NCBI RefSeq assembly: GCF_030246885.1
Contig: NZ_CP126739.1
Span: 2,542,001 to 2,606,000 of the forward strand
DNA: 64,000 nucleotides
Direction of reading: 5' to 3'
From: Microbacterium sp. zg-B185
GTDB lineage: Bacteria; Actinomycetota; Actinomycetes; Actinomycetales; Microbacteriaceae
Made by a program: the position numbers and the translations under genes. Below, in pieces: positions 16,559-25,380 of the stretch; the first letter of the stretch is position 1; every line of letters begins with the position of its first letter. The notes under the pieces are model-generated. The model saw only the letters and a program-made list of their open reading frames with translations. It was not told where the DNA came from and searched no databases.

Positions 16559-17857
16559 ATGATGAAACGCTCGGCACTGCTCGTGATGCTGCTCGCCTTG
16601 GTTGTTCCGTTGGCGGCATGTACCGATGCGGATGAACGGGGCCTGAGCGAGCGCCCAGCGGAGGCGGAGGCGGAGGCGGCTTCACTGAGCACCCTGCCCA
16701 GCAATGACAGTCTCCTTTTCGCCCTGCAGGCCGATTCCGGCGAACTCGAAGCCATCGAGGGCTCGACCGATTCCGCGTTCACCCTGACTCTGGATCACAC
16801 CGCGCGGCAGACAACCTGGTTCTCGGACCGCCCCGCCCGAGACGGGGGCACCATCTCGACGGACGCTCTGGTCTCAGGCTGGGCCGACCTGGGCTTCGAG
16901 GACGTTCCTCCGAACGCGGTGCTGACCGTCGCAGGCGGAAAGTTCGAAGCCCCTCTCATCGTCGAGCTGGGCGTGCCCACGTATGACCGCGACAGTCGGA
17001 CGATGCGGATCGCGGTACAGCTGATCGGTCGAACGGATGACGACGGTATCGCGGGTTCTTTCGGGGCTGCGTCACTGTTCATCGACAACGCGACGATGAA
17101 CACCGGCTGCGGCTACACCGGCGAGATCGACCACTTCCCGGCATCCCTCACACCCGAGGGGTACGTTCCCGCAGACGGCAGCTCCGTTCGGACCGCGAAC
17201 TACCCGGAACTGTATGCGGTTCTCGGAGACCGGTTCGGCGCAGACGCCACCACCTTCCAGATGCCGACGGTTGCCGGTATCGGTCCGGACCTGCACGCGC
17301 TGGTCTGCGCCACCGGCGGCATCGACCCGGCCGAGACCGACCCTGACGAGCAGAGTAAGAACAGTTGCATCGTCAGCCAGGTTCAACTCTTCGCCCAGGA
17401 AACCCCGGTCTACGGATTTGCCCTGGCGAACGGCCAGGAACTGCCGGTCAACCAGTACCCAGCGTTGTTCGGCTACAGCGGCACCCTGTTCGGCGGCGAC
17501 GGCGTCACCACGTTCGGGACGCCCAACCTCCCTTCGCCCACCGGGACGAGTTACCAGGTCTGCACGTCAGATGCGAACGTCTGGAGCAACGACGGACCTG
17601 TCGGGGCGTGTTATCTATCGGAAACCGGGTACTGGGCGACATCTGGAACGCCCACCAATTGGTTCACCGCGTGGACTCCCGAGCAACGTTTGCCGGATCT
17701 CCTCCCGGTGAGCACGAACCAGGCCCTGTTCTCGTTGATCGGTTACACATATGGGGGAGACGGCGCCGACACATTCACCCCCGCAACGTTGGATGACCCG
17801 GGTCAGCCCCTGACAGGGGCGATGTGCACTGAGGGCCAATACCCCGTACTCGACTAG
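16559..17857 (+). CDS. Predicted secreted lipoprotein with repeated phage tail-collar-like modules
   Basis: 432 residues. The signal peptide MMKRSALLVMLLALVVPLAAC ends in a lipobox (LAAC), so a lipid-anchored extracellular protein is expected. About 150 residues of beta-rich sequence follow. Then come three modules like the tail-collar domain: EGYVPADGSSVRTANYPELYAVLG...FQMPTVAG, FALANGQELPVNQYPALFGYSG...FGTPNLPS, and VSTNQALFSLIGYTYGGDG...FTPATL. Collar domains occur in phage fibres and in microcystin-dependent-type bacterial proteins. Here the carrier has a lipobox and no phage neighbours. Adhesion is a guess; the role is unknown. Confidence 0.75.
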   Translation: MMKRSALLVMLLALVVPLAACTDADERGLSERPAEAEAEAASLSTLPSNDSLLFALQADSGELEAIEGSTDSAFTLTLDHTARQTTWFSDRPARDGGTISTDALVSGWADLGFEDVPPNAVLTVAGGKFEAPLIVELGVPTYDRDSRTMRIAVQLIGRTDDDGIAGSFGAASLFIDNATMNTGCGYTGEIDHFPASLTPEGYVPADGSSVRTANYPELYAVLGDRFGADATTFQMPTVAGIGPDLHALVCATGGIDPAETDPDEQSKNSCIVSQVQLFAQETPVYGFALANGQELPVNQYPALFGYSGTLFGGDGVTTFGTPNLPSPTGTSYQVCTSDANVWSNDGPVGACYLSETGYWATSGTPTNWFTAWTPEQRLPDLLPVSTNQALFSLIGYTYGGDGADTFTPATLDDPGQPLTGAMCTEGQYPVLD

Positions 17858-17918
17858 CGCCGAGGCGGGTGCTGCCCCGAGCGCCCTCCTTCGCGCCGGC
17901 GGCAGCTGACGGCGAAAG

Positions 17919-19292
17919 TCACCGACTCACTGAGGTGCCCGGTTCGGGCTCGCTCTCGGCGCCCTGATAGACATCCGGGACGCCGTCCCGATCTGCGTCG
18001 ACGGCGTCCGCTGCCGCGATGCGCTTGTACTGGCGGTTGCGCGTGAGCAGGATGACAGAGGCGACCAGCGACGCGATCACGGAGGCGATCATGATCGCGA
18101 TCTTTGCGTCGTCGTTGTGCAAGCTGTCGGGGCCGAAGCTGAGGTCGGCGATGAGCAGCGACACGGTGAAGCCGATTCCCGCGAGGATGCCGACGCCGAT
18201 CAGGTCGATCCACCGCAGCGCGGGGTCCAGACGGGCGCGGGTGACGGCGGTGAGCAGACGGGTCGTCAAAACGATTCCCAGGGGCTTGCCGAGGACGAGT
18301 CCGGCGACGACACCCAGCGTCACCGGGTCCGTCGCGGCTCGTACGATGCCGTCGATTCCACCCAGTGCGACACCGGCGGCGAAGAAGGCGAACACTGGCA
18401 CGGCGAATCCCGCCGACAACGGCCGGAAGCGGTGTTCGAACTCCTCGGCCAGCCCGCCGGACCGCGCCGAGAGCACGGGCCCCTTCGGCGGCCGCACGGG
18501 GATGGTGAACGCGAGCGCGACGCCCGCGATGGTGGCGTGCACCCCGGACGCGTGCATGAACGCCCATGCGGCGAATCCGATCGGGAGCAGGATCAGCCAG
18601 GCCGCGGCAGGCTTCAGATGGAACACCTTCTGATACCTCTGTGCGATGAAGCCGTAGCCAGCGATCATCACGACCGCGACGAAGAGGGCGCCCAGGTCGA
18701 TCTCGCTCGTATAGAAGATCGCGATGATGAGGATCGCGATCAGGTCGTCCACCACCGCCAGCGTCAGCAGGAAGATCCGCAGCGGAGTCGGCAGATGCGA
18801 GCCGACTATCGCGAGGACGGCCACCGCGAAGGCGATGTCGGTTGCCGTGGGGATCGCCCACCCCACCGCGAGGTTGGGCTGCTGCGCGACAACAGCGCCG
18901 TAGATGGCCGCCGGGACGATGACCCCGCCGACGGCGGCGGCGACGGGAACGATTGCCGTGCGAAACTGTCGCAGATCGCCGACGACGACCTCGCGCTTGA
19001 GTTCCAGCCCCACCAGGAAGAAGAAGATCGCCAAGAGTCCGTCAGCGGCCCAGACCCCCAGTGACAACTCCAGATGCCACGGCTCGTAGCCGATGCGGAA
19101 GTCACGCAGGGCGAAGTACCCATCGGCGGCCGGGCTGTTCGCCCAGATCACCGCGATGAGCGCCGCCGCCACGAGAAGGGCTCCGCCGACGGCCTCCTTC
19201 CGCAGGATCTTGCCGATCCGACTGGCTTCGGCGAAAGTGCCGCGCTCAGGAAAGATGGAAGAGGAGGGGCGCGCATGCGATCGCGTCATCAC
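17919..19292 (-). CDS. nhaA: NhaA-type Na+/H+ antiporter with acidic C-terminal tail
   Basis: 457 residues. Signature segments are WANSPAADGYFALRD, GLLAIFFFLVGLELKREVVVGDL, GWAIPTATDIAFAVAVLAI and the transport site LAVVDDLIAILIIAIFYT with its Asp pair. Eleven to twelve membrane helices, normal for family. It exchanges Na+ or Li+ for protons at the inner membrane. The last 30 residues include DADRDGVPDVYQG, which resembles a thrombospondin-type-3/EF-hand calcium loop and is not part of the usual NhaA core. ATG at 19292; an ATG follows immediately, so the first codon is uncertain by one residue. Confidence 0.93.
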   Translation of the reverse strand: MMTRSHARPSSSIFPERGTFAEASRIGKILRKEAVGGALLVAAALIAVIWANSPAADGYFALRDFRIGYEPWHLELSLGVWAADGLLAIFFFLVGLELKREVVVGDLRQFRTAIVPVAAAVGGVIVPAAIYGAVVAQQPNLAVGWAIPTATDIAFAVAVLAIVGSHLPTPLRIFLLTLAVVDDLIAILIIAIFYTSEIDLGALFVAVVMIAGYGFIAQRYQKVFHLKPAAAWLILLPIGFAAWAFMHASGVHATIAGVALAFTIPVRPPKGPVLSARSGGLAEEFEHRFRPLSAGFAVPVFAFFAAGVALGGIDGIVRAATDPVTLGVVAGLVLGKPLGIVLTTRLLTAVTRARLDPALRWIDLIGVGILAGIGFTVSLLIADLSFGPDSLHNDDAKIAIMIASVIASLVASVILLTRNRQYKRIAAADAVDADRDGVPDVYQGAESEPEPGTSVSR

Positions 19293-19402
19293 TGGCCATT
19301 CGGGTCGGTCGACAAGGAAAATGTCGACCAGACTTCCCGACGCGCCGATCCCAGCATATCGAGCGTTCGCCGTTCGGCCGAGCCGAACGGCATCCGGACG
19401 CG

Positions 19403-19703
19403 TCAGCGCACCGCCCGAAGCACCGCCATCTCCTCGGACGGCGTGAGCCCGGCCCGACGCTCACGCGTCACACCCCGGGAGATTTCGTCCTCCAGCACCC
19501 GGGCGAGCGTCTCTTCGATGGCCGATAGCGTGCTGCCGCTGGCCACAAAAGCGGCTCCAGACCGCCGCGCGAATGCTGCGTCCACCTCAGGGAGCCAGAG
19601 CGTGAAACCGGTCGTGGCCGAGGGCGCTCATCAGCTGCGCCATGTCGCCGGCGACGGCGCGCTTCGAGGTCTGCAACGGTGAAGTTCTCGAACACGCACT
19701 CAT
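19403..19703 (-). pseudogene. Broken gene remnants (frameshifted; possible alpha/beta-hydrolase fragment)
   Basis: Two partial reading frames. From an ATG at 19703 the sequence gives SKRAVAGDMAQLMSALGHDRFHALAP then a stop; that block resembles the segment before the nucleophile elbow in haloacetate-dehalogenase-like hydrolases. In another frame, GFTLWLPEVDAAFARRSG continues to TPSEEMAVLRAVR and a stop at 19403, with GTG at 19585 as only plausible start. Neither is a complete protein. I read the stretch as decayed coding DNA between nhaA and the hydrolase gene. Confidence 0.35.
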
Positions 19704-19771
19704 CTTGCCCGCATCCGTCGGTCCCCGGTGATCCGGTGACCTCGGCCGACGGAGACGATGGAGAGAAGGCG

Positions 19772-20608
19772 CTAGGCGGACGATGCGTCCAGGAAGCCGT
19801 TGACGACGTCCCGAACGAGGTCCGTCCGCGCCAGTCCGAAGAAGTGCGTCGTCCCGGGGAAGACGGCGAGGTGGGATGCCGGAACGCCGACGAGGTCGCC
19901 GTTGACGTCACCGCCGCGAAGGCGCAGGAACTCGACGCCGTGCTCGAGCGAGACCATGTCGGCATCCCCCACGGTGATCAGCGTCGGCGCCTCGATCGCG
20001 CGGATCTCCGCTTCGGTGCGATCAGGAAAGCCGTGTTCGTAGGTCGCACCGAGCTTGTCCAGGAGCCTCTGGAGATGGTCGCGATCCGGATGCGGCGACT
20101 TGTCGAAGTAGGCGGCTTCCATCGGGGTGCCGGCGATCATGTCCACGGTCATCGCTGCCACCGCATCCGCGTTTTCGGAGCCGCGCGCACCTGAGGCGGC
20201 GAACGGTGTCGAGGAGACGATCAGCTTCCGAACCCGCGCTGGGTGGTTGATGGCCAGTTCCAGCGCGACGGCGCCGCCGACGCTGAACCCCCAGATGTCG
20301 GCATCCCGCACGCGCAGGTGATCCAGCACGCCCGACACGTCACCGGCGAATGCCGCCGCGGAGAACGGCCGGTCGATGTCGTTCGTGCGCCCGTGTCCCT
20401 GGAAGTCCACCGCGATCACCCGCCTCCGTGCGGCGAGGTCGGGAATGAGCGCGCCGAACTGCTGATCGATGTCGAACAATCCGCCGTGCAAGAGCACCAG
20501 CGGCGCACTGTCACCGCGATCGCCGTGGACTTCGTAGTACATGCGAAGTTCGTCCAGTTGCACGTAGCCGGTCTCGGCGGCCGAAGCGGGGCGAGTCTGA
20601 TCCGTCAT
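19772..20608 (-). CDS. Alpha/beta hydrolase
   Basis: 278 residues. Oxyanion region LVLLHGGLFDIDQQF; nucleophile elbow WGFSVGGAVALELA with Ser109; candidate acid in TLITVGDADMV; His in FPGTTHFFG. The cap region between is ordinary for small serine hydrolases that act on esters, lactones or amides. The substrate cannot be read from sequence. It ends 69 bases before the PCD-VOC fusion on the same strand. Confidence 0.9.
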   Translation of the reverse strand: MTDQTRPASAAETGYVQLDELRMYYEVHGDRGDSAPLVLLHGGLFDIDQQFGALIPDLAARRRVIAVDFQGHGRTNDIDRPFSAAAFAGDVSGVLDHLRVRDADIWGFSVGGAVALELAINHPARVRKLIVSSTPFAASGARGSENADAVAAMTVDMIAGTPMEAAYFDKSPHPDRDHLQRLLDKLGATYEHGFPDRTEAEIRAIEAPTLITVGDADMVSLEHGVEFLRLRGGDVNGDLVGVPASHLAVFPGTTHFFGLARTDLVRDVVNGFLDASSA

Positions 20609-20676
20609 TCGTCCACGGTCGCAGACACTCGTCCGCCCCTCAACCCCTCGCGTTGCTGCCCGTCGCCGGGTGGTCC

Positions 20677-21348
20677 TTACTCGTAGGTGTCGGTCCAGGA
20701 CGCGATGTCAACGCCGTGATTGTCCGGCGACGCGAGCGACCACCACGCTGGCGCGTTGGATTCGTCAGCGAGCCTGCCCCCGGCGGCGAGCGCCGCCTCG
20801 ACTCGCGCCCGCGCCTGGTCAGCCGGCACGAAGACATCCAGATGTGTGCGGCCTCTGGCCGCCACGTCGCCGGTGATCGGGTTGAACGCCAACTGCGGGC
20901 CGCACCGGAGGGGGTCGACAGCGTCCGTCTCGCCCAGTTGCTCGTAGCCCAGCGCCGCCATGAAGAACGGCCGTACGTCGGCGCCGGAATGCTGGGCGAC
21001 GTAGATGCCGATCGACTGGGCCATCGAAGGGTCGGCGGGCAGCCCCAATTCGTCGGCAGCCCGGGAGACGGCCGCCGCGAACTCCGTGGCAGCGGCGGGG
21101 ATGCCGTCCGCGCCGCGGTATGGGATGCGCACGACGACCCCCTCGGGACGCACGTCCACGTCGGGCAGCACGCCGAATCGCTCCGCGGCGGCGACGACAG
21201 GGCCCATCAGGCTGGCGGAGTGGGAGAGGGAGGTCGCAGTGAACACGGCCTGCGGGCCGGTGCTCGTGACACGCCAGTGCCGAACAGTCCCCGCCCGATG
21301 GAACTCTGCCGCGGAGATCCAGCCTGGACGGCGCGCGGATTCGGTCAT
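20677..21348 (-). CDS. PCD-like/VOC fusion protein 2
   Basis: 223 residues, same two-part build as the gene at 14639-15289. N-terminal PCD-like half: WISAAEFHRAGTVRHWRV, then FGVLPDVDVRPEGVVVRIPYRG, again without the catalytic His residues. C-terminal VOC-like half: FFMAALGYEQLGE, RGRTHLDVFVPADQARARVEAAL, and the end SPDNHGVDIASWTD. The close match of the closing motif (SP-NHGVDIA-W) with the paralogue shows the fusion predates duplication. Activity unknown; a small-molecule binding role is possible. Confidence 0.8.
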   Translation of the reverse strand: MTESARRPGWISAAEFHRAGTVRHWRVTSTGPQAVFTATSLSHSASLMGPVVAAAERFGVLPDVDVRPEGVVVRIPYRGADGIPAAATEFAAAVSRAADELGLPADPSMAQSIGIYVAQHSGADVRPFFMAALGYEQLGETDAVDPLRCGPQLAFNPITGDVAARGRTHLDVFVPADQARARVEAALAAGGRLADESNAPAWWSLASPDNHGVDIASWTDTYE

Positions 21349-21557
21349 TGGCGACTCCTTTGCAGGCTGCAGGCGCCTCCCGCTGACGAGCGAGGACCTG
21401 CGTGCACTCCACGGTACTGGAAGGTCACCGCGAGCGGTCAGGGTGATCTGCTGCCGCCCGCATCCGTCCGACCTACCTCAGTGCTCGCTCGGCGTGCCGG
21501 TGAGCCCCGTTCGGACTGCACCGGTGGGCGAGCGGAGCGCCGTCGTATGCTCGAGCC

Positions 21558-22442
21558 ATGGTTTCCCGATCCATACCGCGCAGCCGCGGTGTCCGCCGCC
21601 GTGGGGCTGTGGTGATCGCTGCGGTGGCGGTGGTGGTGACGCTCGCAGGATGCGCGTCCGCCGTGCCGCGCGCGGACGCCGCGCTCCCCCCGCCTGCCCA
21701 CGGTGACGCGGTCGATCTCGTCGGGCTGTGGCGGGTGTCGGGCGCCGAAGCCGAGAGTCCCGACACCTGGCTCCGGCTCGACGCCGGTGAGCTGCATCTG
21801 TGGCGCGAGTGCGGACCGCTCCTCGGGTCCTGGCAGGCAGGCGGCGGCATCATCACCGCGTCGACATGGGGCGCTGCCGGCGAGTGCGCCACGGACGGAG
21901 TGCCGCCCGATGTGGCGTGGCTTGCCGCAGCGACGACGTACCAGCGGACAGATGAGGGCTGGGAGTTCCGAGACCGGGACGGCGTGCCCGTTGCGAGCCT
22001 GCGTGAGGATGGTGCTCCCGGTACCCTTCCGACGATCGCGGAGCAGTACGCCCGCGCGCCGGTGGTGACGGAGCGGACGCGGGCGTATTTCACCGAACCT
22101 CCCGCTCTGCCTGACCCGCTGATCGCGGCGGACACGTCGAGCCTGGTCGGCGGATGGGTGCCGGCATCCGGAACGGCCAGTGATGCGCACGCCCAGTTCG
22201 CGCCGGACGGGTCCTGGGCCGGTTCGGACGGATGCAACGGCGGCACCGGGCGCTGGGTGCTCGGGGTGGACGGCGCTTTCCTCGCCACCGCAGGCGTCAG
22301 CACCCTCATCGGCTGCGACGGCGTCCCCGTGCCGGCCTGGGTCGCATCCGCGCGGCTGGCAGGATTCGATGGGCACACCCTCGTTCTGCTGGATTCGACC
22401 GGCTCGGAGCTGGGACGCCTCGAACCAGGCGCCGCGCGCTGA
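21558..22442 (+). CDS. META-domain lipoprotein
   Basis: 294 residues. Twin-Arg-like basic start, hydrophobic signal helix and lipobox TLAGC near residue 31. Two structurally similar halves follow; the second has the META/HslJ pattern GSDGCNGGTGRW...TLIGCDG...LVLLDSTGSELGRLEP, the first is a looser relative (VDLVGLWRVSG). META domains are small beta folds of surface or periplasmic proteins, in some cases tied to drug or stress tolerance. It is followed at 34 bases by a small membrane gene on the same strand. Confidence 0.8.
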   Translation: MVSRSIPRSRGVRRRGAVVIAAVAVVVTLAGCASAVPRADAALPPPAHGDAVDLVGLWRVSGAEAESPDTWLRLDAGELHLWRECGPLLGSWQAGGGIITASTWGAAGECATDGVPPDVAWLAAATTYQRTDEGWEFRDRDGVPVASLREDGAPGTLPTIAEQYARAPVVTERTRAYFTEPPALPDPLIAADTSSLVGGWVPASGTASDAHAQFAPDGSWAGSDGCNGGTGRWVLGVDGAFLATAGVSTLIGCDGVPVPAWVASARLAGFDGHTLVLLDSTGSELGRLEPGAAR

Positions 22443-22476
22443 ACGTGACCTCCAGCGTCATCACCGGAGAAGGCGA

Positions 22477-22941
22477 GTGCCGCAGATGGGGTTCTCGCCG
22501 CTGGGCCTGATCGTCGCACTCGCCGTCCTGGCGCCCAATGCGCTCCTGCTGTGGCTGCCGCCACGCGGAGGTTTCCCGCCGGTGCGGTTGCCGGGGATCC
22601 TCAGCTGGCTGGAACGCGCCGGGCAGGCGCTCTGTCTGGTCATCCCGGTGATCACCGAACCGGGACCGCAGCGGTGGCCGTGGGCGGCGGTCGTGGTGGG
22701 GATCGGCCTCGTCGGGTATTACGCCCTCTGGGCGCGATATCTCGCAGCCGGGCGTACCAGCGCACTCCCGTACGCAGCAGCGTGGAAAGTGCCGGTCCCC
22801 ATGGCGATACTGCCGGTGGTGATCTTCGCCGCCACCGGGGCGTGGCTCGGGAACTTGTGGGTGATCGGGTCAGCACTCGTCCTCGCGGCCGGTCACATCC
22901 CGGCCTCACTTCTGATCGCCCGCGCCGCCGCACCAAGCTGA
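22477..22941 (+). CDS. Small integral membrane protein
   Basis: 154 residues with four predicted helices (LGLIVALAVLAPNALLLWL, VVVGIGLVGYYALWARYLAAG, VPMAILPVVIFAATGAWL, VIGSALVLAAGHIPASLLI). The GTG at 22477 is preferred because a GGAGAAGG ribosome site lies at proper distance; ATG at 22486 is the alternative. No family recognised with confidence. Likely co-transcribed with the META lipoprotein. Confidence 0.7.
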   Translation: MPQMGFSPLGLIVALAVLAPNALLLWLPPRGGFPPVRLPGILSWLERAGQALCLVIPVITEPGPQRWPWAAVVVGIGLVGYYALWARYLAAGRTSALPYAAAWKVPVPMAILPVVIFAATGAWLGNLWVIGSALVLAAGHIPASLLIARAAAPS

Positions 22942-23083
22942 GGATCGACGGCACGGCCCGACCGCCGCCGAAGCCGGCCGCTGGCCGAGTCGAAAGCGCA
23001 ACCACCGCGACCTAAACTGTCGGGCGGACGGCCCACGAGCGCATGCTCGGCCGTTGCGGAGAACCGAACACAAGGAGCGACAC

Positions 23084-23971
23084 ATGCAGCAGCGCACGCT
23101 GGCGGGCCGGCAGGTATCCGCGATCGGGCTGGGCGCCATGCCCCTGTCGATGAACAACGACAATCAGATCCCCTCGCACGAGGATGCCGTCGCGACTGTG
23201 CACGCTGCCCTCGACGCCGGCGTGACCCTCATCGACACCGCGGACTGCTACGCGCCGTCCTGGGACCAGATGGGCCACAACGAGCGCATCGTCGCCGAGG
23301 CGGTGCGCAGCTGGAGCGGCGACAGCTCGGGCATACTCGTCGCAACCAAGGGCGGCATCACCCGCAACGCGGGCGAGGTGTGGGGGCGTGACGGTTCCGC
23401 CGAGTATCTGCGTCGAGCCGTCGAGACGTCGCTCGAGAACCTCGGCGTCGACGTGATCGACCTCTACCAGTACCACCGGCCCGACCGCACGCTGGTCTAC
23501 GGCGACGTGATGAGCACGCTGGCCGGCCTGCAACAGGAGGGGCTCATCCGCGCCGTCGGCATCTCCAATGCGAGCATCGAAGAGATCGAGATCGCGCAAC
23601 AGGTGCTCGGCGAGGGCAATCTCGCAAGCGTGCAGAACGAGTTCTCTCCCCGGCATCCCGGGAGCATCGACGAGTTGCACTACTGCGGGCGACACGGCAT
23701 CGCCTTCCTTCCCTGGAGTCCGCTCGGCGGCACCGGTGGCGGAGCTCGAGGCGTCGGAGACCGGTTCACCCTCTTCCGTCAGATCGGCCAGGAACACGGG
23801 GTCAGCCCGCAGCAGGTCGTCCTCGCCTGGGAGTTGGCGCTGGATCCGCACGTCATTCCCATCCCCGGTGCCCGCCGCCCTGCATCGATCGTGGATTCAA
23901 CGGCTGCCGCGCACCTGGAGCTGAGCGCCGACGAGATCGCCGCGCTGTCCCGCGCGGTGGGAATCGACTGA
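23084..23971 (+). CDS. Aldo/keto reductase
   Basis: 295 residues, NADPH-dependent carbonyl reductase fold. Motifs are GLGAMPLSMN near the start, LIDTADCYAP holding the catalytic Asp-Tyr, LVATKGG with the Lys, and IDLYQYHRPD with the His. The NADP-binding end is IPIPGARRPASIVDSTAA. The ATG at 23084 follows AAGGAGCGAC. Substrate unknown; the family reduces aldehydes and ketones. Confidence 0.92.
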   Translation: MQQRTLAGRQVSAIGLGAMPLSMNNDNQIPSHEDAVATVHAALDAGVTLIDTADCYAPSWDQMGHNERIVAEAVRSWSGDSSGILVATKGGITRNAGEVWGRDGSAEYLRRAVETSLENLGVDVIDLYQYHRPDRTLVYGDVMSTLAGLQQEGLIRAVGISNASIEEIEIAQQVLGEGNLASVQNEFSPRHPGSIDELHYCGRHGIAFLPWSPLGGTGGGARGVGDRFTLFRQIGQEHGVSPQQVVLAWELALDPHVIPIPGARRPASIVDSTAAAHLELSADEIAALSRAVGID

Positions 23972-24014
23972 AGACGGTGGTCACCGCGGACGTTCCGGCC
24001 ACGGCGGCGAGGCG

Positions 24015-24422
24015 ATGCTGATCGTCGGGTCCGTCGTCATCCGGGTGGACGACCTTGCCGAGCAGATCCGCTTCTGGTCGGCCGCGCTGAACTACTCGGT
24101 GCGCGAGCCGATCGACGAGGACTTCGCTCTGCTCGAGCCGACCGACGGGAGCGGACCGAACGTGTCGCTGGACGCGCACCCGTCAGAGCGGATTCTGCCG
24201 CCGCGCATCCACTTGGATCTGTACGCGCAGGACCAGGCCGCCGAAGTCGGTCGACTGCTCGGCCTGGGAGCGACACCGGTCCCGTGGGACAAGCGGCCGC
24301 CGGACGCGGACTACGTGATCATGCAGGACCCGGAGGGCAACCGGTTCTGCGTGATCGACGCGACCGGCTGGCCAGGCTGGCGGCAGCGGAGGCGTCCGTC
24401 GGCCGAGGGCACCAGTTCGTAG
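24015..24422 (+). CDS. VOC/glyoxalase-like protein
   Basis: 135 residues, one paired beta-alpha-beta-beta-beta module set: VGSVVIRVDDLAEQIRFWSAAL at the start and a second half with RIHLDLYAQDQAAEVGRLLGLGATPV and VMQDPEGNRFCVID. The closing PEGN-FCV is typical of the glyoxalase/bleomycin-resistance superfamily. Candidate metal ligands are His (IHLDLY) and Glu (PEGN). Substrate unknown. Confidence 0.85.
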   Translation: MLIVGSVVIRVDDLAEQIRFWSAALNYSVREPIDEDFALLEPTDGSGPNVSLDAHPSERILPPRIHLDLYAQDQAAEVGRLLGLGATPVPWDKRPPDADYVIMQDPEGNRFCVIDATGWPGWRQRRRPSAEGTSS

Positions 24423-24542
24423 TCCGCTCCTGTCGCCGGCCTCGGCCGGTGCCGGGGAGGACCTCGCGCAGCGCGAACGCGATCGGAGTCGTCTCGAAGA
24501 CGACGGCGTGGGGGGACCCGCCGGCAAGAGGATGATGGGTCC

Positions 24543-24980
24543 ATGCCTGCTGCCCATCGGCCCGGACTTCGGATCGGCTCCGGATTGACGATCCCGGAGT
24601 CCGAGCTGTCCTGGCGATTCTCCCGCTCGTCGGGACCGGGCGGGCAGGGCGTGAACACGGCCGACTCCCGTGCGGAGCTGGTATGGGATGCGGCGTCCTC
24701 GGCAGCGCTCTCGCCGGTCCAACGACAGCGGCTCCTCGAGAACCTGAGCGGCCGTCTGGTCAACGGCGTGCTGACGATCACAGCATCCGAGCATCGCGCG
24801 CAACTGCGCAACCGGGATGCCGCGCGCGCTCGCCTGACCGAGGTCGTGTCCGACGCCCTCCGACCGCCCGCGCCGGCACGACGACCGACGAGACCCAGCC
24901 GGGGTGCGAAGGAGCGGCGCCTGTCCGCGAAGAAGCGGCGCACCGACCTCAAGCGGCTGCGCCGTCCGCCGCCCGAGTGA
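24543..24980 (+). CDS. arfB: ArfB-type peptidyl-tRNA hydrolase (ribosome rescue)
   Basis: 145 residues. The catalytic GGQ tripeptide lies at 33-35 in SSGPGGQGVNTADSRAELVWD, the conserved release-factor core. The C-terminus is a Lys/Arg-rich tail (SRGAKERRLSAKKRRTDLKRLRR) that in ArfB enters the empty mRNA channel of stalled ribosomes. Length and build match ArfB/YaeJ rather than a full release factor. It frees ribosomes stalled without a stop codon. Confidence 0.93.
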   Translation: MPAAHRPGLRIGSGLTIPESELSWRFSRSSGPGGQGVNTADSRAELVWDAASSAALSPVQRQRLLENLSGRLVNGVLTITASEHRAQLRNRDAARARLTEVVSDALRPPAPARRPTRPSRGAKERRLSAKKRRTDLKRLRRPPPE

Positions 24981-25117
24981 TCTCACTGCCGCGGGCCGCG
25001 AACACCTCGCGCTCAGGGGCGAACGCGGGCGCGGCGCCGTTTAGCGCGGCATTCGACTGCCGGCGACGCGCTGACCGCGGCACGCGACTGTCGGTGACCG
25101 GTGCCACCATCGGTGGC

Positions 25118-25300
25118 ATGAACATCTCGCTGACCAGCCGCTGGGGCTCGTGGCCAGCCCTGCGTTCCGTCATGCGGCCGTCGTCCCGCCCGGCGCCACG
25201 ACGATCTACGTGGGCGGCCAGTACGGCATCGACGAGACCGGAGCGGTCGTCTCATCCGGTGTCGCCGAGCAGTCCGTGCGGGCCGTGGGCAACACCGATC
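25118..25300 (+). pseudogene. RidA-family protein, frameshifted and truncated
   Basis: ATG at 25118 gives MNISLTS, then the frame must shift by one base to read LGLVASPAFRHAAVVPPGATTIYVGGQYGIDETGAVVSSG. That is the N-terminal part of RidA (reactive imine deaminase). The match fades after AVGNTDL, so the C-terminal half with the catalytic Arg is gone. One frameshift plus a deletion make it non-functional. It fills most of the 400-base gap between arfB and the acetolactate decarboxylase gene. Confidence 0.7.
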
Positions 25301-25380
25301 TGGTACGCAGGCAGACCCTGACGGGTAGGGGCGGATCCGTCGCGAGCGAACGGCGCGCCATCGCGCGATAGCCTCGCATC

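Noticed and set aside
19468..19965. 165-codon reverse frame across the hydrolase 3' end
   Set aside because: Overlaps the hydrolase gene in another frame; only its end touches the remnant described above.
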